Origin: Bog-473 sp963730395
Lineage (GTDB): Bacteria; Actinomycetota; Acidimicrobiia; Acidimicrobiales; RAAP-2
Assembly (NCBI GenBank): GCA_963730395.1
Contig: CAVSSK010000006.1
Location: 124,001 to 188,000, forward strand
DNA: 64,000 nucleotides
Direction: 5' to 3'
Made by a program: the position numbers and the translations under genes. Below are positions 54,491-64,000 of the stretch, one piece after another; positions within the stretch are counted from its first letter, which is position 1; every line of letters begins with the position of its first letter. The notes under the pieces are model-generated. The model saw nothing but the letters and a program-made list of their open reading frames with translations. It ran no database searches and was not told the origin of the DNA.

Positions 54491-55861
54491 TCAGACCTCT
54501 TCGGAGACCGGGTCCACACCGCGGGCAAGTGAGATCAGGTCCCTACCCGAGACATCTCGAGCTCGACGGCGCTCGGCAGCTGTCAAGTTCTCCTTCGGGA
54601 CCAGCAGTCGCAGTCCCCGGGGGTGGATCTCGAACCTGAGCGGGGTCTCGAGCTCCAGAGCCTCACCGTCGATGCCTGCGAAGGCCTTGCCGGACCGCGA
54701 CCGGACCTCGAACCGCGGCGTCGTGAACTCGTGCCAGTGCCGGCTTCGACGCCGCTGGCCGAGAGCGGAGAGGGTGACCACCTGGGCCGCTTCCGCCCCA
54801 GTCGCCGCCGTGATGGCGACGACGCCGAGCGTCCCGGTATCGAGGCGTCGGCGCTGAGACGCGTCCAGGGTTGCCCCGAGCACGTAGGGGTTGTTCGACA
54901 CCTGGATCAGGAACGCGCCGTCCACGTCGGTTCCGTCGGGCTCTCTGAATTGAAGGTCGAACGGTTCTTGTGTCCTCCCGAGCATCTCGGGGAGCAAGGC
55001 CTTCGTGGTCTCGGACTTCGCCTCCCGATAGCCCGGCTGCTGGACGATCGTGGCATAGACACCGAGCGAGACGTTGTTGACGAACAGCCGATCCCCGACT
55101 GTCGCGTAGTCGATGCGGCGCTCGATGCCGTCACGGAACGCATCGAGGCTCTTGCGCGGATCCTGCCGGTCGATCCCGAGATCGAGGGCGAAGTGGTTGC
55201 GCGTGCCGGCCGAGACACAGACAAACGGGAGGTCGTGTTCGATGGCGATGGAGGCCACCAATGCCTGCGAGCCATCGCCTCCCGCCATGGCCAGGCAGTC
55301 CGCTCCCCGTGCGACGGCATCGCGGGCGAGCAGCTCGAGGTCGAGCCCGTGATCGAGCATGACCACCTCGACCCCGAGGCTCTCGGCGAGATCAGCCAAC
55401 CCGAACTTCGCCACCTTGCCGCCGCCCGACCAGGGATTGCAGATGAGGACGGGGTGCTGCGGTCGTACGACTCTCACCGGTCGACGAGCGTCGCGTTCAT
55501 GAAGGTCGCGGGCGATCGCCGCTCGTCCGAAGCCCACCGTGCCAACGACGAGCACCGCGGCGATGACCACGGCGAGCACCGGTCGGTCTCCATGGGGCTC
55601 GGCGCGGATCACCGCCACGATGATGAGAGTCCCGCCCACCGCCGCGCCGGCGATGCCGACGAACCTTCGAGGAGCCCGCTCGGTGATCACCCACCAGGCT
55701 CCCCCCACCAAGAAGGCCACACCGACCAACCCCATGACCAGGAAGCCCAGATTGCGGACAGAGAAGACGACGACCGCCACGATGAGCAGCGCCGCACACC
55801 CGAGCGAGAGCAATGCGAACGACCGCTCGCGCCAGCCCACCTCGTGAGCACTCTGTTCCAC
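54491..55861 (-). CDS. Membrane protein with diacylglycerol/sphingosine kinase-like catalytic domain
   Basis: This 456-residue protein has four N-terminal membrane helices (ALLSLGCAALLIVAVVVFSV, LGFLVMGLVGVAFLVGGAWW and two more), and then a DAGK_cat domain with ILICNPWSGGGKVAKFG-like start (residues 135-150) and the nucleotide loop MAGGDGSQALVASIA near 192. FVCVSAGTRNHFALDLGI is the second conserved block. The C-terminal DHEFTTPRFEVRSRSGKAFA part forms the sandwich domain. It should phosphorylate a lipid such as diacylglycerol at the membrane. It sits upstream of a phosphoesterase. Confidence 0.85.
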   Translation of the reverse strand: MEQSAHEVGWRERSFALLSLGCAALLIVAVVVFSVRNLGFLVMGLVGVAFLVGGAWWVITERAPRRFVGIAGAAVGGTLIIVAVIRAEPHGDRPVLAVVIAAVLVVGTVGFGRAAIARDLHERDARRPVRVVRPQHPVLICNPWSGGGKVAKFGLADLAESLGVEVVMLDHGLDLELLARDAVARGADCLAMAGGDGSQALVASIAIEHDLPFVCVSAGTRNHFALDLGIDRQDPRKSLDAFRDGIERRIDYATVGDRLFVNNVSLGVYATIVQQPGYREAKSETTKALLPEMLGRTQEPFDLQFREPDGTDVDGAFLIQVSNNPYVLGATLDASQRRRLDTGTLGVVAITAATGAEAAQVVTLSALGQRRRSRHWHEFTTPRFEVRSRSGKAFAGIDGEALELETPLRFEIHPRGLRLLVPKENLTAAERRRARDVSGRDLISLARGVDPVSEEV

Positions 55862-55945
55862 GCTTCAAGCCAAGCCCGAAAAACCTCGCCGCGCCAGTCC
55901 AAGGTCCCCAGACCTTTTCCCATCGGGAGACGCGACGCTTGAACC

Positions 55946-56821
55946 TCAGAACTTGTCCGGGACGAGGCGGTATTGGTAGGAGGGCTCCCGGTAGTCGCCC
56001 GAGCCCTGACGCTCAGGTAGCACGACGGCCTTGCGCTTCGGTGACTCGTAGGGGATCTGGCTCAACAGGTGGCTGATGATGTTGAGCCGGCCGCGCTTCT
56101 TGTCGTCGGTGTGCGCGACGTACCACGGGGCCCACGCGGTGTCGGTGGCGGCGAACATGGCGTCCCGGGCCCGCGAGTAGTCGTACCAGCGGCTGTAGGA
56201 CTTCAGGTCCATGTCCGAGAGCTTCCAGATCTTGCGTGGGTCGTGGATGCGGCTCTCGAGGCGCCGGGTCTGCTCGTCGGCACTGACCTCGAGCCAGTAC
56301 TTCAACAGGAGGATCCCCGTGTGCACCATGGCCTTCTCGACCAGCGGCGTGAGCTCGAGGAACCTCTCGGTCTCCTCCGGCTCGCAGAAGCCCATGACCG
56401 GCTCGACGCCGGCGCGGTTGTACCAGCTGCGATCGAAGATCACGACCTCACCGGCTGCAGGGAAGTGCTCGATGTAGCGCTGGAGGTACATCTGCGACTT
56501 CTCGCGCTCGGTGGGAGCGGGCAACGCGACGACCCGGAACACTCGCGGGCTCACCCGTTCGGTGATCCGCTTGATCGTGCCCCCCTTCCCGGCCGTGTCG
56601 CGTCCTTCGAACACGATGCAGATCTTGGCCCCGGTCGACTTGACCCACTCCTGCACCGCCACCAGCTCTCCGTGCAGGAGTCGCATCTCCTGCTCGTACT
56701 CTTTGCGCTTCATCTTGTGCGCCTGATCGGCTTCAACGTCGGGGGCCGCTGTGGCCGTAGGCGTCTGGGCCTCGACCTTGTGTTTGCCGTGCTTCTCGTG
56801 CTCCTTCGTGGCCATTGCCAT
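55946..56821 (-). CDS. ppk2: Polyphosphate kinase 2
   Basis: This 291-residue cytosolic enzyme has the PPK2 Walker A motif GRDTAGKGG (residues 73-81), the Walker B segment VVIFDRSWYNRAG (about 128-138) and a lid region RRLESRIHDPRKIWKLSDMD. PPK2 transfers phosphate between polyphosphate and nucleoside di- or monophosphates. The first 40 residues are Lys/His/Ala-rich and unstructured. It lies next to the P-type ATPase, 35 bases apart, so stress or energy control may be shared. The frame is clean. Confidence 0.9.
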   Translation of the reverse strand: MAMATKEHEKHGKHKVEAQTPTATAAPDVEADQAHKMKRKEYEQEMRLLHGELVAVQEWVKSTGAKICIVFEGRDTAGKGGTIKRITERVSPRVFRVVALPAPTEREKSQMYLQRYIEHFPAAGEVVIFDRSWYNRAGVEPVMGFCEPEETERFLELTPLVEKAMVHTGILLLKYWLEVSADEQTRRLESRIHDPRKIWKLSDMDLKSYSRWYDYSRARDAMFAATDTAWAPWYVAHTDDKKRGRLNIISHLLSQIPYESPKRKAVVLPERQGSGDYREPSYQYRLVPDKF

Positions 56822-56856
56822 CTACCTCCGATGGGTCTCGATGGGATGCAACGTGG

Positions 56857-59628
56857 TCAAGCAGTCGAGGGGGCGGTCCGGTTCTCCCGACCAACCGGCA
56901 TGGAGGCACGAGAGGTCTTGATCCTTCGGCGTGCGATCCACTTGCCGCCCTCCCACAAGAGCAGCAGCACGACGGCGGACAGCAAGCCGAGCCCCCACTG
57001 ACGAGGGCTGAGCTGGGTCGTGCCCAGGAGCCTCTGCATGAAGTCCGCCTGGGTGATGAGGAACGCCGCGGCGACCTCTAGCAGGGCGATGCGGTTCATC
57101 CTCGAGCTGTTGAAGGTGTCGGCGGCAAAGACGCTCTGTGTCTCACTGCGGGCCTCGAAGGCAGCGACGACCAGCATCAGCGAGAATGCCACCAGTCCGA
57201 TCGAGCGACCCGTCGCCGGGCTGTTGAAGCGATTGACTCCGAAGGCGATCATCCCGAGGTTGGCGATGGCGATGTAGAGGCCGACGAGCCCGCTGGTGAT
57301 CTTCACTGGGGTGGTGAGGATCGACTCCCCGCGTGGTCGAGGCCGACGGCCCATCAGCCCGGGCGTCTCCATGTCGAAGCCGAGCGCCACGCCGAAGGGA
57401 GCGTTGACGGCGAAGTTGATCCAGAGGATCTGGGCCGGCGTGAAGGGCTGTCCGGAGGCGAGATCGAGCAGGCTCGCACCGAGGAAGGTGAGGACGAACG
57501 CGACCAGCTCGAGCAGGACGAAGCGGATGTACTTGTTCAGGTTGTCGAAGAGCTTGCGGCCCTGTTCGACGGCGAAGACGATCGTGGCGAAGTTGTCGTC
57601 GGAGAGGATCATCCGCCCGGCGTTCTTCGCCACCTCGGTCCCGCTCCCCATGGCGACGCCGATGTCGGCCGCCTTGATGGCGGGGGCGTCATTCACGCCG
57701 TCGCCCGTCATCGCCACCACGTGGCCCTTCTTCTTGAGCGTCTCGGCCAGGAGCACCTTGTGCTCCGGAGCCACTCGCCCCACGACGCCGATGTGGTCGA
57801 TCCGCTCAAGACGTTCCTCCTCGGGCAGGGCGGCGAAGTCGGCTCCCAGAATGGCCTCACCGGGTATGTCCAGCTGCTTCGCGATCGCAGCCCCGGTGAT
57901 CACGTCGTCACCGGTCACCATCCGCACCTCGATGTGTGCCGCCTGCGCCTCGGCCACGGCGGCCTTGGACTCCTCGCGGGGCGGGTCGACCATCCCGACC
58001 AGGCTCGTCATCTCCAGGGCATCGACCAAGGCGAGGAGATCGCCGTCCGGGTCGAAGCTGGCCGCGTCGAGGTCACGGTAGGCGCCGGCCATCACGCGGA
58101 GGCCCGCCTCTCCCATGCGCCGAGCGTTCTCTTCGGCACCCTGGCGGAGCGCGTCGTCCCAGGGGACGCTGGTGCCGTTGGACAAGGCGGTGGCGGCGAG
58201 GGCCATCACTGCTGGTGCCGCCCCCTTCACGAAGCACCGCACGACCCCCTTTCCGAACGCGTCCTTGGCCTGGTTGAAGGTGGCCATCAGCTTGTAGGTC
58301 GGGTCGAACGGCAGGGTGGCGAGGCGGGGCAGCTGCTCGCGGGTGGCGTCGATGGACACGCCTGCCTTGTGGGCGAGCACCAGCAGAGCCCCCTCGGTCG
58401 GATCGCCCACCACCTTGCCGTCGACGAGCGTCGTGTCGCTGGCAACGACGTAGGGGAGAATGGCCGCTTCGATGCTGTCGGTCTTGCCGGCCGGGTGGGT
58501 GATCTTCCCCTCCAGGCTGTATCCGGTGCCGGTGATCTCGTAGCGGTCGGTCGGATCCACGACCTCGACCGCCGTCATCTGATTCATCGTGAGTGTCCCG
58601 GTCTTGTCCGAGTTGATGGCAGAGGTGAACCCGAGCGTCTCGACGGAGGGCAGATCCTTCACGATCGCCTTCTCCTTCGCCAGCTCGACGCTGCCCAGCG
58701 AGAGCACCACCTGGACGACCATCGGCAAAGCGAGCGGGATCGCCGCGATCGCCAGCGCAATTGCCGTATCGAAGAGCATCGTCCACGACTGGCCGCGGCT
58801 GAGACCGAGCGCGAACATCACGATCATCGTGAGCCCGGCGGCGGCAACGATCCAGAGGGTGAGCGTGTTCATCTGCTTCGTGAGGGGCGTCTCCTCGTTG
58901 GCCGTCGCCGAGAGCATGTGTGCGATCTTTCCCACCTCGGTGCTGCTCCCCGTCCCGGTGACGACCATCACGCCGCTGCCATGGGTCACGGGCGTGTGCA
59001 TGAAGGCCATGTTGGACTGCTCGCCCGGTCCGACCTCCCCGCCCGTCAAGGTGGCCGCGTCCTTCGCCGCCGGCACGCTCTCGCCCGTCAGGGCCGACTC
59101 GTCGATCTGCAGCGCGCTGGACGACATGATCCGCCCATCCGCCGGCACCTCGTCACCGGCCGCAATCAGCACGACGTCGCCGACGACGAGCTCCTCGGCC
59201 CCGATCTCGGATTCTGCGCCATCGCGTCGTACGCGTGCCGTTGCCTTCATCATCGATTGGAGTGCATTCATGGCGCTCTCCGCCTTGCCCGCCTGGCGCA
59301 ACCCGACGACCGCGTTGAACAGAGAGATGACGATCAGCACGATGGCCGTGGTCCACTCCTTGATCAGCAGCGACACGACGGCGGCGCCGACCAGGATGAT
59401 CTGCATGTAGCTGGTGTACTCGGCCAAGAACCGGCGTATGGCCGACGGCGGCTGCTCCACCGGCAGCGCGTTCGGACCGTCCCGCCTGAGTCTGGTCGCG
59501 GCTTCGTCACCGGTGAGGCCGGTGTCCACGACCACGCCGAGCTTGGCGACGATCTTCGTGGGCTCCATGGCGTACCAGCGCTCATCGACAGGTGACCGCG
59601 CCTCGACGACCTCGTCAACGGTTGCCAT
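56857..59628 (-). CDS. P-type cation-transporting ATPase
   Basis: This 923-residue integral membrane pump starts MATVDEVVEARSPVDERWYA with the cation-ATPase N domain. The actuator motif is LTGESVPAAK near residue 181, the membrane motif IAAIPLALPMVVQVV (PxxP in helix 4), the phosphorylation site DKTGTLTMNQ at Asp340, and the hinge MTGDGVNDAPAIKAADIGVA near 639. Ten membrane helices in the usual 2+2+6 pattern follow. The P2/P3-like features suggest H+, Ca2+ or another hard cation rather than heavy metal; the specific ion is not resolved. It is preceded by a 350-bp leader. Confidence 0.88.
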   Translation of the reverse strand: MATVDEVVEARSPVDERWYAMEPTKIVAKLGVVVDTGLTGDEAATRLRRDGPNALPVEQPPSAIRRFLAEYTSYMQIILVGAAVVSLLIKEWTTAIVLIVISLFNAVVGLRQAGKAESAMNALQSMMKATARVRRDGAESEIGAEELVVGDVVLIAAGDEVPADGRIMSSSALQIDESALTGESVPAAKDAATLTGGEVGPGEQSNMAFMHTPVTHGSGVMVVTGTGSSTEVGKIAHMLSATANEETPLTKQMNTLTLWIVAAAGLTMIVMFALGLSRGQSWTMLFDTAIALAIAAIPLALPMVVQVVLSLGSVELAKEKAIVKDLPSVETLGFTSAINSDKTGTLTMNQMTAVEVVDPTDRYEITGTGYSLEGKITHPAGKTDSIEAAILPYVVASDTTLVDGKVVGDPTEGALLVLAHKAGVSIDATREQLPRLATLPFDPTYKLMATFNQAKDAFGKGVVRCFVKGAAPAVMALAATALSNGTSVPWDDALRQGAEENARRMGEAGLRVMAGAYRDLDAASFDPDGDLLALVDALEMTSLVGMVDPPREESKAAVAEAQAAHIEVRMVTGDDVITGAAIAKQLDIPGEAILGADFAALPEEERLERIDHIGVVGRVAPEHKVLLAETLKKKGHVVAMTGDGVNDAPAIKAADIGVAMGSGTEVAKNAGRMILSDDNFATIVFAVEQGRKLFDNLNKYIRFVLLELVAFVLTFLGASLLDLASGQPFTPAQILWINFAVNAPFGVALGFDMETPGLMGRRPRPRGESILTTPVKITSGLVGLYIAIANLGMIAFGVNRFNSPATGRSIGLVAFSLMLVVAAFEARSETQSVFAADTFNSSRMNRIALLEVAAAFLITQADFMQRLLGTTQLSPRQWGLGLLSAVVLLLLWEGGKWIARRRIKTSRASMPVGRENRTAPSTA

Positions 59629-59978
59629 CTACACCTCCCTTTCGCTCAGCCGCCACGTCTCCGCTTCGTCCTGACCGCTGACTTCCTTGCACGGGCCCCG
59701 AGCAGTATCCCCCGCTTTCCCTCGTCGTGCAGGTCCTACCCGGCCATCACCCCCCTTGGCGGGGGATCGACACAGTGGGAGTCTGGTGACCAACCCGGCA
59801 GCCCCTTAGGGGCGAAGGCCTCGACTGAGCGCCTTTCCAGGACTGCTACCCGAGTTGGTCGTTCGGGGGACCCGAGGCTCGACGCGTGGTGTCGGCGCTC
59901 CTCGGTGGTGGGACCCATCACGGGCGTCTCGAGGCGGCGAGAGACCGCGAACGGACAGGGGAAGCATCGCAGGCGGGT
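59629..59978 (-). other. Leader region of the cation ATPase, with hairpins
   Basis: Two stem-loops are visible: GCCCC-tta-GGGGC at 59801-59813, and a C5/G5 stem flanked by ATC and GAT at 59746-59767. The 350-base untranslated leader could hold a metal-sensing or attenuating RNA, but I do not recognise a known riboswitch. Confidence 0.35.
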
Positions 59979-61578
59979 CTACCCGAGGCCGACACCGTCG
60001 ATGTCTGCCGAGGGCGTGATGTCCGGGAGCCGAAGCATGCGGAACGAGTTGGCCAGGCCGAGGAGTGATGCGATCGCGGGGATGAGCAGCGCGATCTGGA
60101 GGGAGCGGTTCCGGGCGCGGGTGTTGATGGCCAGGACCTCGTCCTGCACGGCCTTGGGCTCACCGGCGATCTGCTGTTGGAGCTGGGTGTTGCTCATGAC
60201 CTCGGCATCGTGCTCGAGTTCGGCTGAGATCTGCTGCTGTTGGGCCGGCGGGATCACGACACTGGCTTGCGTCTGATGGTTGAAGCTCAGTGCCAGGGCC
60301 CACAGCATGACTCCACCGGCTACGGCAAGCCCGAAGGACAGTCCGAACGAGCCGGCAGCGGAGTTCACGCCGGCGGCCTCACTGACCCGGTCCTCGCTGA
60401 TGGGTGCGAGCGTGAAGTTGTTGAGCTGCGAAACGAGCATGCCCAGTCCAGAACCGGCAGATCACCAACGGGATGACCAGGTACCACCCGGAGTCGACTC
60501 TCGGAACCAAGGGAATGATGGCGGCCATGCCGACAGCGCTCAGGGCGAAGCCGGCCAGGACGATCTGGGCAGGGCGCCACTTGCCCGCCTTGCGGCCGGC
60601 CAGCATGGCCATGCCGAACATCGACAGCGACAGTGGCGCGAGCGACAACCCCGCCTCCATGGCGTTGTACTCGAGGGTCATCTGCAGGAAGAGCGGCAGG
60701 GCGATCATGGCGCCGCCCAGCGTGATCTGCTGGAGCATCTGCTGGGAGATGCCGATGCGGAAGTTCAGGTGCTTGAAGAGGTCCGGGTCGATCAGTGTGG
60801 GCTTTCCGTGTCGCTTGCGGTGCACCAGCCAGTAGGCGAACGCGGCGAGGGTGGCTGCTCCGATCCCCATGAGCAGCCCGACGAACTGGCCACCCTCCTG
60901 CCAGACGAGGATGCCCAGGACGAGGCCGCCCATGCCGACGATGGAGAGCACGGCGCCGACGACGTCGATCTGGCGCGGCCCGGTGTAGGGGACGTCCTTG
61001 ACGAGGCGGATCTGGGACAGCACCACCAGGATGATGAGCGCCTCGAGGCCGAAGCCCACCCGCCACGACAGGTAGGTCGTGAGGAAGCCGCCGAGGAGCG
61101 GGCCGACGGCGGCCGCGATCGCCGCGGATGCACCGACGAGTGCATACGCCCGTTTCTGGGCGCCGCCCGTGAAGTTGCCGTGGATGAGGGACTGCATCGC
61201 CGGGAGCAGCAGGGACGCGCCCAGTCCACCGATGATCGCCCAGAAGATGATGATGGTGTTCAGGTTCTGGGCGAGGGTCATGGCCACCGCACCGACGGCG
61301 TAGGCCAGCAGGCCGATCACGTAGGCACGTCGCCGTCCCATGAGGTCACCCAGCTTGGAGTTGGTCAGGATGAAGGCGGCGGAGACGAGTGCCTCCAGTG
61401 CGATGGCCGACTGGACTCCGCTCGCCGTCGTGTGAAGGTCCTTGACGACCGCGGAGATCGACACGTTCATCAGCGACGTGTCGATCACCAGCACGAACAT
61501 CGCCATGGCCAAGAGGAGCGCCAGGCGCGGGTTTCCCTGCCCGTGCTCGCCCAGTGCGGGTTCGGGAACCGTGCTCAT
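59979..61578 (-). CDS. DHA2-type MFS exporter with C-terminal coiled extension (one frameshift)
   Basis: From ATG 61578 (MSTVPEPALGEHGQGNPRLA) the chain has helix 1 VLVIDTSLMNVSISAVVKDL, motif A SKLGDLMGRRRAYVIG, helix 5 LLGGFLTTYLSWRVGFGLEA and a central loop AYWLVHRKRHGKPTLIDPDL. At about 60460 one shift leads to GSGLGMLVSQLNNFTLAPIS and GSFGLSFGLAVAGGVMLWAL. An unusual Gln-rich periplasmic-type loop (PPAQQQQISAELEHDAEVMS) precedes the last helix. It is the third DHA2 exporter in 16 kb. Its start overlaps the SulP stop by ATGA. Confidence 0.85.
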
Positions 61579-63305
61579 GGGGGCGTCATTCCTTCGTCGG
61601 GTGGCGCAGGGTTCTCGCCGGCCGCGGTTGTGATCGCATCGAGTGCCTGGTCGAGGCTCGGATAGATGTGCTCCTGGTCGAGCGTGGTGTGAAGGCCGTA
61701 GCGGCGGACCAGGTCCTGGAGGCGATCGCGCAGCTCGACGAAGGCCAGATGGACGCCGCGGTCGTTGAGCTCCTCGTCCAGTGCTTTGAGCACCTCGGCG
61801 GCGGTGACGTCGATGTCGGTGATCGCCTCGCACTGCAGCACGATCCACGCCGGGCTCCGCTCACGGGCCAGCTTTCGGACCTGGAACCGGAACTGGCCGC
61901 TGTTGGCGAAGAACAGCGGCGCCTCCCATCGGAACACGACGATCCCGGGCAGCTCGTTCGCCTCCGGGTACTTGGCAACGCTGTGCCATCCCCCGAGTGC
62001 AGGTACGTCGCCGAGGACGGCGCCGTGGGGCCGCCAGCCTCGGTGAAAGAACAGCAGGACGATCAGGACGATCGCCACCACGATCCCCTGGAGCACCCCG
62101 AGGAAGATCACGCCGGCCGTGGCCACCAGGCTGACGACCAAAGATGACGTGCGGACCGCCGCGAAACGCCGCAGGGCGCCCAGGTCCATCAGTGACAGGG
62201 CGGCGGTGATGACGACAGCGGCCAGCGCGGTCTGAGGAAGGTCGGCCAGGAGCCCGTTCAGGAAGAGAAGCAGGACGGCGACGAGGCCGGCCCCTACCAG
62301 TCCCGTCATCTGGCTCTTCGCCCCGGACTGGTCGGCCACGGCCGTGCGGGAGCCGCTGACGGAGACGGCGAAGCCTTGGAAGAACCCGGCCGCGATGTTC
62401 GCGGTTCCCATGCCGACCATCTCCTGGTCCGGGTTGACCTCGTCCCCCCGCTTGGCGGCGAAGCTCGTCGCCGTGGCGATCGTGTCGGTCAGCGACACCA
62501 TCGTGATGCCCACGGCCCCGAGCAGGAGGGGGCCGACGTCGGACAATTTGGTCCACGGCAACGCCGGAACGGGAAAGCCCTGGGGAAGTGTGCCGACCGT
62601 CTTCACGCCATGAGCGGCGAGGTCGAGCAGTGCTGACACAACCGTGACGCCGACGACCGCCACCAGGACGGCCGGCACGCGAGTGGTGATCCGCGGGAGC
62701 ACGAGCAGCACGGCCAAGACGCAGAGGCCGGTCAGCAGCGTCGCTTTGTTGGTCTGGTCCAGGCCGTCGAAGAAGGCGCGCACCTCGTCGATGAAGTTGT
62801 CGGCACTGGTGGAGAAGCCGAAGAGCTTGGGCAGCTGGCCGACGATGATGGTCACCGCCAAGCCGTTGAGGTAGCCGACCCGGACTTCACTCGAGAGGAG
62901 GTCGGCCACGAATCCGAGTTTCGCCACCCCGAGCCCGATCTCGATGAGTGCGACCAGTATCGCCAGCATGCCGGCGAGTTCAATCGCGCTCTTGGGGTCA
63001 CCCGTGACGATCAGCGGTGTGATGGCGACCAGGATCAGCGGCGAAACCGACGAGTCCGGCCCCAGCACGAGCACCTTCGACGGTCCGAACACCGCGTAGG
63101 CCACGAGACAGGCGATCGTCGTATAGAGACCGGTCACCGCCGGAAGCCCCGCCAGCTCCGCATAGGCCATGCCCTGGGGAACCAGGATGGCGGCCAGGAC
63201 CACTCCCGCCACCAGATCCGGACGGAGCCACCCTCGGTCGTAGTTCCGTAGGGTCATCAATCCCGGGGCCCAACGCTCCACCGCGCCCTTCAAGCCGCCA
63301 CTCAC
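61575..63305 (-). CDS. SulP family anion permease with STAS domain
   Basis: This 576-residue membrane protein has the SulP signature VPQGMAYAELAGLPAVTGLY in the first helices, VLGPDSSVSP (substrate-site loop), NPDQEMVGMGTANIAAGFFQ and GFAVSVSGSRTAVADQSGAK in the core. The C-terminal cytoplasmic STAS domain (about residues 435-560) reads VVFRWEAPLFFANSGQFRFQ and AITDIDVTAAEVLKALDEEL. SulP proteins carry sulfate, bicarbonate or other anions. The stop overlaps the following exporter start, suggesting co-translation. GTG 63305 is the likely start. Confidence 0.88.
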   Translation of the reverse strand: MSGGLKGAVERWAPGLMTLRNYDRGWLRPDLVAGVVLAAILVPQGMAYAELAGLPAVTGLYTTIACLVAYAVFGPSKVLVLGPDSSVSPLILVAITPLIVTGDPKSAIELAGMLAILVALIEIGLGVAKLGFVADLLSSEVRVGYLNGLAVTIIVGQLPKLFGFSTSADNFIDEVRAFFDGLDQTNKATLLTGLCVLAVLLVLPRITTRVPAVLVAVVGVTVVSALLDLAAHGVKTVGTLPQGFPVPALPWTKLSDVGPLLLGAVGITMVSLTDTIATATSFAAKRGDEVNPDQEMVGMGTANIAAGFFQGFAVSVSGSRTAVADQSGAKSQMTGLVGAGLVAVLLLFLNGLLADLPQTALAAVVITAALSLMDLGALRRFAAVRTSSLVVSLVATAGVIFLGVLQGIVVAIVLIVLLFFHRGWRPHGAVLGDVPALGGWHSVAKYPEANELPGIVVFRWEAPLFFANSGQFRFQVRKLARERSPAWIVLQCEAITDIDVTAAEVLKALDEELNDRGVHLAFVELRDRLQDLVRRYGLHTTLDQEHIYPSLDQALDAITTAAGENPAPPDEGMTPP

Positions 63306-63518
63306 TTGTCCGACGTTGTCTTCGAGTGCCTTGGGAACCGTGGTGTTCGCTTACCCACGGACGTCGTCGGACAGCTCATGCCGGCGCCGAGGGCACACGT
63401 CCCCGACTACGAAGCGCGGGTACGGCGTGCCATGCGGCGGATCCTTGAATCTCACTCGCCATCTGCTCTCGCCCGCCGTTCGACACCTCACCAACCCCCT
63501 CCTTCGGTGTGCGGGTGC

Positions 63519-63905
63519 CTACGACGTCACTTGGCGCCCGCCATAGGCGGCCAGTCCGTAGATGACGAGGACGCCGACGAGGATGTAGGTGAGGGACCAT
63601 ACCGGGTAGAAGGGCATCCACCAGATGGCACTGATGGCCATGACTGCCCCGGCGAAGATTCCGATCCATCGGCTGAACTGTGACCGGGCCATGACCCCGA
63701 AGGCGCAGAGGATGAGCACGATGGCCACGACGAGGTACACCCAGCCGTAGGTCTTGAGGCTGTGGCCGAAGATTGCATCTTCGAAGTTCTGTGGGAGCAC
63801 TCCGTGGTAGCGGAACGCCCAGATGGCGTCGAAGACCCGCATGATGCCCGCCACTCCGAGCACGACAGCCGCGAAGATGAGCCAGCCTTCACCCTTTTCG
63901 TCCAT
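63519..63905 (-). CDS. DUF7144-like membrane protein
   Basis: This protein of about 128 residues starts MDEKGEGWLIFAAVVLGVAG. It has four membrane helices (WLIFAAVVLGVAGIMRVFDA, TYGWVYLVVAIVLILCAFGV, WIGIFAGAVMAISAIWWMPF, WSLTYILVGVLVIYGLAAYG). Its pattern, with GxLPxNFEDAIFG after helix 1, is common in actinobacterial membrane proteins of unknown function. ATG 63905 with gaaggaga before it is chosen over the longer frame. Confidence 0.7.
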   Translation of the reverse strand: MDEKGEGWLIFAAVVLGVAGIMRVFDAIWAFRYHGVLPQNFEDAIFGHSLKTYGWVYLVVAIVLILCAFGVMARSQFSRWIGIFAGAVMAISAIWWMPFYPVWSLTYILVGVLVIYGLAAYGGRQVTS

Positions 63906-64000
63906 GGTCGTATCTCCTTCTAGGTGTACTGCCCCCATTCATGAGGCACCCGGACCAATCCGGCCAGGGTCTTTCGCCATTATGTGACGCTGCCGTGCTC

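Overview
The window is high-GC DNA with actinobacterial gene content: F420-type luciferase-like oxidoreductase, a WhiB relic, DUF3089, DUF4235 and LOG-family proteins, a lone ParA with a zinc-ribbon partner, and GTG starts with 4-nt GTGA/ATGA overlaps. It most resembles an uncultured actinomycete, possibly Acidimicrobiia. No rRNA or other firm marker lets me name the organism.

Layout. (1) 0.1-11.5 kb is a catabolic block: an F420-type oxidoreductase, two D-aminoacylase-like amidohydrolases, two amidohydrolase-2 proteins (one carrying a C-terminal SnoaL domain), a stub of an aldehyde dehydrogenase, an ABC-2 exporter, a peptidase-E-like serine hydrolase and a D-2-hydroxyacid dehydrogenase. (2) 11.5-17.7 kb is a transition zone: a membrane-anchored secreted protein, a whiB pseudogene, an FGGY sugar kinase, the last codons of a lost zinc alcohol dehydrogenase, a HIT hydrolase and an IS110-family element. 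(3) 17.7-41.1 kb is the unusual part. About 26 copies of a short imperfect palindrome (core GTACGCCGGG, ends TGCCC and GGGCA) lie at gene boundaries, all in the same orientation whatever the gene strand. They divide the region into modules of about 0.45-1.8 kb, almost all holding one small accessory gene: SnoaL-like proteins, DUF998, a lipoprotein, an SDR, a dihydrofolate-reductase-like protein, a monooxygenase-like protein, a VOC protein, membrane proteins, SRPBCC, a nitrobindin-like protein, a methyltransferase, a HAD phosphatase, glyA behind a ZTP riboswitch, HIT, an SGNH hydrolase, a GntR regulator divergent from a SecD-head protein, an esterase and DUF4235. An IS3 element and a 2.45-kb element with two tyrosine recombinases have inserted there, the latter exactly inside one palindrome. 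The region ends with the 3' fragment of another tyrosine recombinase. I interpret it as an integron-like cassette array with an unfamiliar recombination site. (4) 41.1-64 kb is ordinary chromosome: a zinc ADH and SDR pair, three tRNAs (His, Arg, Pro), an FkbM methyltransferase, LOG, three DHA2-type MFS exporters, a DUF3089 esterase, ParA, a pilin-like protein with a Thr-rich stalk, a metallophosphoesterase with a lipid-kinase-like gene, PPK2, a P-type cation ATPase, SulP and DUF7144.

Caution. Many genes need one or more single-base shifts to read through. In the core (about 4332, 8337, 49880 and 60460) these look like isolated sequence errors or recent mutations. In the array they are denser, so error and real decay cannot be separated from sequence alone.
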